Source: Spirochaetaceae bacterium bin103 (GTDB lineage Bacteria > Spirochaetota > Spirochaetia > SZUA-6 > Bin103). From it: a stretch of DNA of 41,271 bases. This document shows, one piece after another, positions 34,201-41,271 of the stretch (positions are counted from its first letter, which is position 1; each line of letters begins with the position of its first letter). The stretch lies in assembly GCA_002238925.1 (NCBI GenBank), contig MPNH01000048.1:1-41271 (forward strand). The letters are read 5' to 3'. The notes beneath the pieces are model-generated. The model made no database searches. It was not told where the DNA came from and was given only the letters and a program-made list of their open reading frames with translations. The translations under genes and the position numbers were made by a program.

Positions 34201-34265
34201 CCCTGGCGCTGTTCCTGGTACGGGCGCGGCTGGCCAGCGCACTGCGGCTCGGCGAGGAGGGCTAA
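31213..34265 (+). pseudogene. Large FtsX/YbbP-like ABC permease, one frameshift (possibly a sequence error)
   Basis: Read through the break, it is a ~1017-residue permease with two FtsX domains. The first half has a helix at ~60-80, a large exported domain, then helices near 350-425 ('FLFSLAAPTIGMILVYVML'). The second half has four helices, an exported domain (~650-860) and three closing helices ('GFLAAAAVAVLAFVVYTIYS'). This matches duplicated 8-10-helix YbbP-type permeases. The first frame stops at 32640, while the second frame carries on from about 32590 with full conservation. The switch lies in 32585-32592, where 'gcgcgg' stands in place of an expected 'gcgg', beside a 12-bp tandem repeat. 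The start is GTG 31213, overlapping the adaptor stop. Confidence 0.85.
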
Positions 34266-34280
34266 GCGGCAATGGCGGCA

Positions 34281-34307
34281 GTTGCGGAAGTTGCGGAAGT
34301 TGCGGCA
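34281..34307 (+). repeat. Three tandem 9-bp units at the start of the ATPase gene
   Basis: GTTGCGGAA is repeated at 34281 and 34290, with a third near-copy GTTGCGGCA at 34299. The units encode 'VAE' repeats right after the start codon and keep the frame, so copy-number change would lengthen or shorten the N-terminus without frameshift. Confidence 0.7.
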
Positions 34308-34710
34308 GACGAGTTCATCCGCTGCGAGGGGCTGGTCAAGATCTACAAGATCGAGGATGTCGAGGTGGTGGCGCTGCAGGGGCTGGACCTGACCATCCGG
34401 CGCGGCGAGGTGATGGGCATCATCGGACCGAGCGGCAGCGGCAAGACCACCCTGATGAACGTGCTCGGGGGGCTCGATGCGCCCTCGGCCGGCAAGGCGG
34501 TGGTCCACGGCACCGACCTGATTCGCATTTCCGACCGGCAGCGGCTGCGCTACCGGCGCCGCACCGTCGGCTTCGTGTGGCAGAACGTGAGCCGCAACCT
34601 GATTCCCTACCTCACCGCGACCGAGAACGTGCAACTGCCGATGATCCTGTCGGGCCGTTTCGACCACCGGCGCGCGGAGCGGTTGCTGCGGCTGGTCGGC
34701 CTCGGCCATC

Positions 34711-34766
34711 GCCTGCGCCACCGGCCCGCGACCATGTCCGCCGCCGCCCCGGGCCGGTGCCCAGGC
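34711..34766 (+). repeat. Imperfect inverted repeat creating the insertion in the ATPase gene
   Basis: The reverse complement of 34750-34766 matches 34711-34728 with one substitution and one missing base. The inverted arm lies inside the 29-base insertion that breaks the reading frame. Divergence outside the core is mainly towards G when read on the inverted strand. Confidence 0.6.
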
Positions 34767-35305
34767 CGGGGGGCGAGCAGCAGCGGGTGGCGATCGCCAT
34801 CGCGCTGGCCAACCAACCGCCGGTGCTGCTCGCCGACGAGCCGACCGGCTCACTGGACACCGAGAACACGATCCGGTTGCTGGAGGTGTTCGACACGGTG
34901 CGCCGCGAACTCGGTGTGACCGTGGTAATCGTTACCCACGATACCTCGATGGCGCGCGCGCTGGATCGCTACGTGCAGATCCGCGACGGCAAGACCAGTA
35001 CCGAGTCGATCCGCCGCACGCGGGTCACCTACACCGAGCAGGGCACCGCCGAGGCGATCGCCGCGCTGCAGAGCGCCACCAGCGCCCCGGAAGGCGGCGA
35101 TGAGGATGGCGGCGAAGACGCCGCGCAGGCAACCGACGAGGCCAGCCACGAGCACTTCACCCTGCTCGACTCTGCCGGGCGGCTGCAGATCCCGGACGAC
35201 ATGCGCGATTCCTACCGCATCGGCGGGCGCGTGAAGCTGGTGGAGGAGGATGGCCGCATCCTCATCGTACCCGGCGACGATCAGTAGCAGCGGTACTCCT
35301 GCGCC

Positions 35306-36673
35306 ATGACCCGGATGCCGGACGATTTCCTGTTTGGCGCGGCCACCTCCGCCGGCCAGATCGAGGGCGCGGCAACCGAGGGCGGCCGCGGCGACTCCAT
35401 CTGGGACGTGTTCGCCCGCCGGCCCGGCAGGATTGCCGGCGGCGCCACCCCCGCCACCGCCTGCGACCACTTCCGCCGCTACCGCGACGACGTGCGGTTG
35501 ATGGCCCGCCTCGGCATCGGCGCCTACCGTTTCTCCATTGCCTGGCCGCGCGTGATTCCGCGCGGCTACGGCGCCGTGAACCGCACCGGTCTCGATTTCT
35601 ACGACAGCCTGACCGATACGCTCCTGGAACACGCCATCACGCCGCTGGCCACCCTCTACCATTGGGACCTGCCGCAGGGCCTGCAGGAACGCGGCGGCTG
35701 GCCGGTGCGGGATACCGCCCGCTACTTCGCCGACTTCGCCGAGCAGGTGGTGCGGCGCCTCGGCGACCGGGTGCCGCTGTGGGCAACGCTCAACGAACCG
35801 CACGTGGCCGCGCACCTGGGGCATGAGCACGGTGTGCACGCCCCGGGGCTGCGCGGCCTGGGCACCGCCCTGCAGGCGGCCCACCACCTGCTGCTGGCGC
35901 ACGGCCTGGCGGTGGAGGTGCTGCGCGACCTGGCGCCGCGCGCGCGCGTCGGCATCTCCGTGAACGTCGCTCCGGTACACGCCGCCGGAGACGGCGACGC
36001 CGACCAGGCCGCGGCCGCGCGCGCCGACGGCTACTTCAACCGCTGGTATCTCGACCCGCTATTGCGCGGCGCCTACCCCGAAGATCTGACCGACGCCTAC
36101 CGCGAGCTGGACCTGCTGCCGGAGGTGCACGAGTACGACCTTGCCGCCATCGCCGTGCCGGTCGACTTCGTCGGGGTCAACTACTATTTCCGCTACCTGG
36201 TGGCGGCTGACGGCGGCGACGGCACCGGCCTGCGCCAGCGCGAGCTGGGATTTCGCGTCCTGGACGCGGGCGGCGCGGGGTCGCGGGAACGCACCGCCAT
36301 GAATTGGGAGGTGTACCCGGAAGGGCTCACCGAGGCGGTGCTGCGGGTAACGCGCGACTACGCACCCGCGGCAATCTACCTCACCGAGAACGGCGCCGCG
36401 TACGACGACGATCCCGGAGCCGATGGCGACTTCGACGACCGCGCCCGGCAGGCATACCTGCACGCCCACCTGGAGGCGGCCGGCGCCGCTCTTGAGGCGG
36501 GCGCACCGTTGCGCGGCTACTTCGTATGGTCGCTGCTCGACAACTTCGAGTGGCAACACGGCTACCGCAAGCGGTTCGGGCTGGTGCACGTCGACTTCCG
36601 CACCGGTGCCCGCACGCCCCGGCGCAGCGCCCTCTGGTACCGCGACGCCATCGCCGCCGGGGGCGTGCCGTGA
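35306..36673 (+). CDS. GH1 family beta-glucosidase/beta-galactosidase
   Basis: A 455-residue (beta/alpha)8 retaining glycosidase of family GH1, full length. The acid/base Glu164 is in 'TLNEPH' and the nucleophile Glu361 in 'YLTENGAAYDD'. Other landmarks are the N-terminal 'FLFGAATSAGQIEGA', 'YRFSIAWPRV', 'LYHWDLPQ', 'VGVNYY' and the C-terminal 'LLDNFEWQHGYRKRFGLVHVDF'. It hydrolyses beta-linked glucosides, galactosides or similar; no signal peptide, so it acts on imported disaccharides. The start is ATG 35306, with ATG 35315 a minor alternative. A glycerate kinase gene follows 40 bases later. Confidence 0.95.
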   Translation: MTRMPDDFLFGAATSAGQIEGAATEGGRGDSIWDVFARRPGRIAGGATPATACDHFRRYRDDVRLMARLGIGAYRFSIAWPRVIPRGYGAVNRTGLDFYDSLTDTLLEHAITPLATLYHWDLPQGLQERGGWPVRDTARYFADFAEQVVRRLGDRVPLWATLNEPHVAAHLGHEHGVHAPGLRGLGTALQAAHHLLLAHGLAVEVLRDLAPRARVGISVNVAPVHAAGDGDADQAAAARADGYFNRWYLDPLLRGAYPEDLTDAYRELDLLPEVHEYDLAAIAVPVDFVGVNYYFRYLVAADGGDGTGLRQRELGFRVLDAGGAGSRERTAMNWEVYPEGLTEAVLRVTRDYAPAAIYLTENGAAYDDDPGADGDFDDRARQAYLHAHLEAAGAALEAGAPLRGYFVWSLLDNFEWQHGYRKRFGLVHVDFRTGARTPRRSALWYRDAIAAGGVP

Positions 36674-36713
36674 TGCCGCCATGGGTCCGCGCCCGCCGCC
36701 ATCGAGGCACCGG

Positions 36714-38063
36714 GTGACGGCCAACCGGGACCGCCTGGTCGCGCTGTACGACGCGGCCCTGCGGCGGGTCGATCCGCACGCCATGGTGACGGGCCGGCTT
36801 ACGGTGGAAGGGGGCGCCCTGGTTGCGGTCGGCGACGGCGAGCCGGTGCGGATCGACCTGGACCGGTACCGCGAGGTGCGGCTGATCGGCGTCGGCAAGG
36901 CGGCCGCGCCGATGGGCGGCGGCGTGGAAGAGGTGCTCGGCGAGCGCCTGAGCGGCGGCGTCGCGGTAACCAAGCTCGGCCACGCCGGAGCCGGCCTGCG
37001 CCGCGCGCGGCTCCTGGAGGCCGAACACCCGGTGCCCGGAGAGCTGAGCGCGGCGGCCGGACGCGCCATCGCCGCCGAATGCCGGCGTGCCGGAGAGGAC
37101 ACGCTCCTGATCGGCGTGATCTCCGGAGGCGGCTCGGCGCTGCTGACCGCACCCGCCGAGGGCCTGACCCTGGCCGACAAGCAGGAAACCACCCGTCTGC
37201 TTTTGGCGGCCGGTGCCACCATCGGCGAGGTGAACAGCGTGCGCAAGCACCTGTCGGCGCTCAAGGGCGGGCGCATGGCGGAGCTGATCCATCCGGCCAC
37301 CTCGCTCAACCTGATCCTGTCCGACGTGGTCGGCGACCGGCTCGACACCATCGCCTCCGGCCTCACCGCCCCCGATCCCACCACGTTTGCGGACGCGGCC
37401 GCGATCCTGCAGCGCTACCGGCTGTGGCCGGCCGTCCCCGGCGCCGTGCGGGCGCGCATCGAGGCGGGCCGCGCCGCCGCGATCCCGGACACGCCCAAAC
37501 CCGGGCACCGCGCGTTCGGCTCCACCCACAACCTGCTGCTCGGCTCCGGGCAGGCCGCGGTCACCGCCGCGGCGGACGCCGCCCGGGCCGCCGGCTACGA
37601 CACGCTGGTCCTGTCCACCCAGCTCACCGGCGAGGCGCGCGAGATCGCGGCCGTGTTCTATGCCCTGGCGCGCGACCTGCGCAGCGGCCGCCTGGCGCTG
37701 CGCCTGCCGGCATGCATCGTCGCCGGCGGCGAGACCACGGTAACGGTCACCGGCTCCGGCATTGGCGGGCGCTGCCAGGAGATGGCGCTGGCGTACCTGG
37801 TCCAGATGGCGGAAGACACCGACCCGCCGCGCACCGCCACCTTCCTGGCCGCCGGCACCGACGGCAACGACGGCCCCAACGACGCGGCGGGGGCATTCGC
37901 GGACGCCGCCGCCGTGGCCGCCGCGGCCGCCCTCGACCCGCGCGCGGCGCTCGCTGCCAACGACTCGTACGGCTTCGGCGCCGCGGCCGGGACGCTGTTC
38001 GCGCCGGGCCCAACCAACACCAACGTCGCCGACCTCTACCTGCTCACCGTCGACCGCCCCTGA
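36714..38063 (+). CDS. Glycerate 2-kinase (MOFRL/GckA type)
   Basis: A 449-residue DUF4147/MOFRL-family glycerate kinase, which phosphorylates D-glycerate with ATP, typically to 2-phosphoglycerate. Visible motifs are 'IGVGKAAAPM', 'GVISGGGSALLTAP', 'NSVRKHLSALKGGRMAEL', 'LSDVVGDRLDTIASG' and 'CIVAGGETTVTVTGSGIGGRCQEMAL'. 'AAGTDGNDGPNDAAGAF' lies in the MOFRL domain. GTG 36714 is chosen with GAGG about 7 bases upstream; ATG 36681 in frame is an alternative. Glycerate from tartronate semialdehyde, a possible product of HpaI-type aldolases, would enter glycolysis through this enzyme (inference linking it to the 8-10 kb cluster). Confidence 0.92.
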   Translation: MTANRDRLVALYDAALRRVDPHAMVTGRLTVEGGALVAVGDGEPVRIDLDRYREVRLIGVGKAAAPMGGGVEEVLGERLSGGVAVTKLGHAGAGLRRARLLEAEHPVPGELSAAAGRAIAAECRRAGEDTLLIGVISGGGSALLTAPAEGLTLADKQETTRLLLAAGATIGEVNSVRKHLSALKGGRMAELIHPATSLNLILSDVVGDRLDTIASGLTAPDPTTFADAAAILQRYRLWPAVPGAVRARIEAGRAAAIPDTPKPGHRAFGSTHNLLLGSGQAAVTAAADAARAAGYDTLVLSTQLTGEAREIAAVFYALARDLRSGRLALRLPACIVAGGETTVTVTGSGIGGRCQEMALAYLVQMAEDTDPPRTATFLAAGTDGNDGPNDAAGAFADAAAVAAAAALDPRAALAANDSYGFGAAAGTLFAPGPTNTNVADLYLLTVDRP

Positions 38064-38127
38064 GCGCCGCTTGCCGTGGCCGTGCCGCCGCGCGCGCCGC
38101 TACATTGTCAGTGGAGGCACACAACAG

Positions 38128-40116
<1,989 letters not shown>

Positions 40117-40173
40117 CGATTCCGGCACTGCGCGCCGGCCCAGCCGCTAAAGCGAGAGGGGCGAACAGCGTCG

Positions 40174-41271
40174 TCAACGACTGAAGCGCTCCTCCATCGT
40201 GCGGCGCAGGACCACGGCCGGGTCGGTCTCGTCGACGGTCACGTCAGCCCAGCGCAGTACCTCGCCGGCGGCGCGTGCCCGGCGCAGGGTGACGCCGTGG
40301 GCCAGGCCGAGCGGCAGCGCGCCCAGCTCCACGGAACGCGCGGCCGGGAGTTGCCTGCCCCAGACGGTGTAGCCGCCCTCCCCGTCCAGCTCTTCGCCGG
40401 CGGCCAGGTCGCGCTTGGCCACGGCGGCCACGTCGGAGCGGAAGCCGGTGGCCGCGCCGGTCGGTTCGCCGCGCAGGGCGACCGATGCTATCGACACGCC
40501 CAGCTCCAGGCCGATCAGGTGGTCGGGCCGGTACAGCGCCAGGTAAGAGCCGGTGGCGTCGGCCTGGAAGCCATATTCGCGGATGCACTGCGCGACGTAC
40601 TCCTGGCCCGCCTCCACCACCACGTAAGTACCCATCTTCAGGTCGTGCGGCACCGCGCTGCCGTCCCGGTTAAGGCTGGACACCACCTCGGTTACGGCAG
40701 CGCCGCCGGGCTCCGCCGCCAGCACCCCGCCCAGCGCGCGCGGACGCAGGCGCTCGGCGAGCTGGTCGCGCGCCACCGGCGGGAAACTCAGGCCGTCCGG
40801 CTGCGGCACCAGCCCGGTGGCGTTGCACACCGCGGTCATCTCGATCGCCGACTTGCTGCCGTCGATGAAGCTGTTGAACATCTTTGGATCCATGCGGCCA
40901 CGTGTGGCCACATCCTTGTCAATGCCAAAATTATTCCATACCGTGTCGGGAGTTGACTGATGGAATGAGGGCCGGTAGCGAGTGCCCTTGCCGGCCGCGG
41001 TGACGCGGAAGCCGGCGGTGCGCGCCCAGTCCACCTGCTCGCAGATCAGCGCCGGCTGATCGCCGTACGCCAGGCTGTACACCACGCCGGCGGCGGCCGC
41101 GCGCTCGGCGAGCAGCGGTCCGGCCACCACGTCCGCCTCCACCGTGACCATCACCACATTGAGCCCGGCGTCGATCGCCGCCACCGCGTGGCGCAACCCC
41201 ACGCGCGGATCGCCAGTCGCTTCTACCAACACGTCAATGCCGCCGGCCCCGATCACCCGCTCGCCGTCCTC
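40174..41271 (-). CDS. NAD(P)-dependent oxidoreductase with SAF domain, 5' end outside window
   Basis: The gene enters from the right edge; the visible 366 residues lack the N-terminal Rossmann strand. 'GIDVLVEATGDPRVGLRHA' and 'NVVMVTVEADVVAGP' belong to a homoserine-dehydrogenase-like NAD-binding domain. 'GDQPALICEQVDWARTAGF' and 'AAGKGTRY' form the catalytic part. The C-terminal ~90 residues ('DVAAVAKRDLAAGEELDGEGGYTVWG') are a SAF domain, which explains why such proteins are often mislabelled as flagellar FlgA-like. The family probably acts on sugar-derived or hydroxy acids; the substrate is unknown. It converges on ftsH, with 57 bases between stops and no clear terminator. Confidence 0.85.
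   Translation of the reverse strand, partial: EDGERVIGAGGIDVLVEATGDPRVGLRHAVAAIDAGLNVVMVTVEADVVAGPLLAERAAAAGVVYSLAYGDQPALICEQVDWARTAGFRVTAAGKGTRYRPSFHQSTPDTVWNNFGIDKDVATRGRMDPKMFNSFIDGSKSAIEMTAVCNATGLVPQPDGLSFPPVARDQLAERLRPRALGGVLAAEPGGAAVTEVVSSLNRDGSAVPHDLKMGTYVVVEAGQEYVAQCIREYGFQADATGSYLALYRPDHLIGLELGVSIASVALRGEPTGAATGFRSDVAAVAKRDLAAGEELDGEGGYTVWGRQLPAARSVELGALPLGLAHGVTLRRARAAGEVLRWADVTVDETDPAVVLRRTMEERFSR

Larger units (their letters stand above)
34272..35287 (+). pseudogene. ABC ATPase (LolD/YbbA type) fused to an AbrB-like domain, frame-broken at the signature motif
   Basis: Residues 1-160 have Walker A 'GPSGSGKTT' and Q-loop 'FVWQNVSRNLIPYLT'. The downstream frame continues with 'GGEQQRVAIAIALANQPP', Walker B 'VLLADEPTGSLD' and 'VTHDTSMA'. 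An acidic linker (~'PEGGDEDGGEDA') leads to a C-terminal 'LLDSAGRLQIPDD' / 'VKLVEEDGRILIVPG', a SpoVT/AbrB swapped-hairpin pattern. The break is a 29-base insertion at about 34740-34768, between 'ATMS' and 'GGEQQ', exactly in the LSGGQ-type signature. Without it the frame is continuous, giving about 329 residues. It follows the permease by 6 bases and is the last gene of the operon. The sequence-error explanation is favoured because conservation is perfect on both sides. Confidence 0.85.

Noticed and set aside
40117..40173. Bidirectional terminator between ftsH and the convergent oxidoreductase gene
   Set aside because: Only a weak CCGGC...GCCGG pairing and no T-run on either strand.

Overview
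This 41 kb window is very GC-rich (about 70 % by eye) and densely coded, with about 33 genes on both strands, many in short operons with 1-4 bp overlaps. It looks like a contig from an uncultured or lightly studied bacterium. The substrate-binding protein at 3318 has a signal followed by 'ASGQE' without a lipobox cysteine. This is common in Spirochaetota binding proteins, so a high-GC spirochaete is my best guess (weak inference). No rRNA, tRNA, CRISPR array, prophage or complete insertion sequence was seen.

Layout. 1-1.2 kb: an HNH endonuclease gene with a degenerate repeat linker and a doubtful 5' end. 1.5-3.1 kb: a cytochrome P450 converging on a VOC-family protein. 3.3-7.4 kb: a peptide/sugar-type ABC importer (binding protein and two permeases, no ATPase gene). 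7.5-10.1 kb: SDR dehydrogenase, HpcH/HpaI aldolase and SMP-30 lactonase, likely for sugar-acid breakdown. 10.1-11.2 kb: a fibronectin-III lipoprotein. 11.4-15.9 kb: a tightly coupled ABC exporter / DUF1854 / ABC exporter trio. 16-20 kb: DUF1801 protein, ankyrin-repeat lipoprotein, FMN-dependent 2-hydroxyacid dehydrogenase, dephospho-CoA kinase and cupin. 20.2-23.9 kb (minus): an RND/MMPL exporter overlapping an MFS transporter. 24-29 kb: SDR, a D-threonine-aldolase-type gene with broken frames, a serine hydrolase and a sulfatase. 29-35.3 kb: a MacAB/YbbAP-like operon with a small membrane protein, ATPase, adaptor lipoprotein, large FtsX permease, and a second ATPase whose C-terminus carries an AbrB-like domain. 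35.3-41.3 kb: GH1 glycosidase, glycerate kinase, FtsH, and a partial SAF-domain oxidoreductase.

Two general observations stand out. First, many solitary or first-in-operon genes have a promoter -10 element ending only 6-14 bases before the start codon and no Shine-Dalgarno sequence. This suggests frequent leaderless transcription alongside Shine-Dalgarno-led genes. Second, three otherwise well-conserved genes are frame-broken in C/G-rich stretches. One break is a 64-bp tandem copy in which the clear mismatches up to a G run are all changes to G, and another is an inverted copy of adjacent sequence. Both look more like read or assembly artefacts than true pseudogenes.
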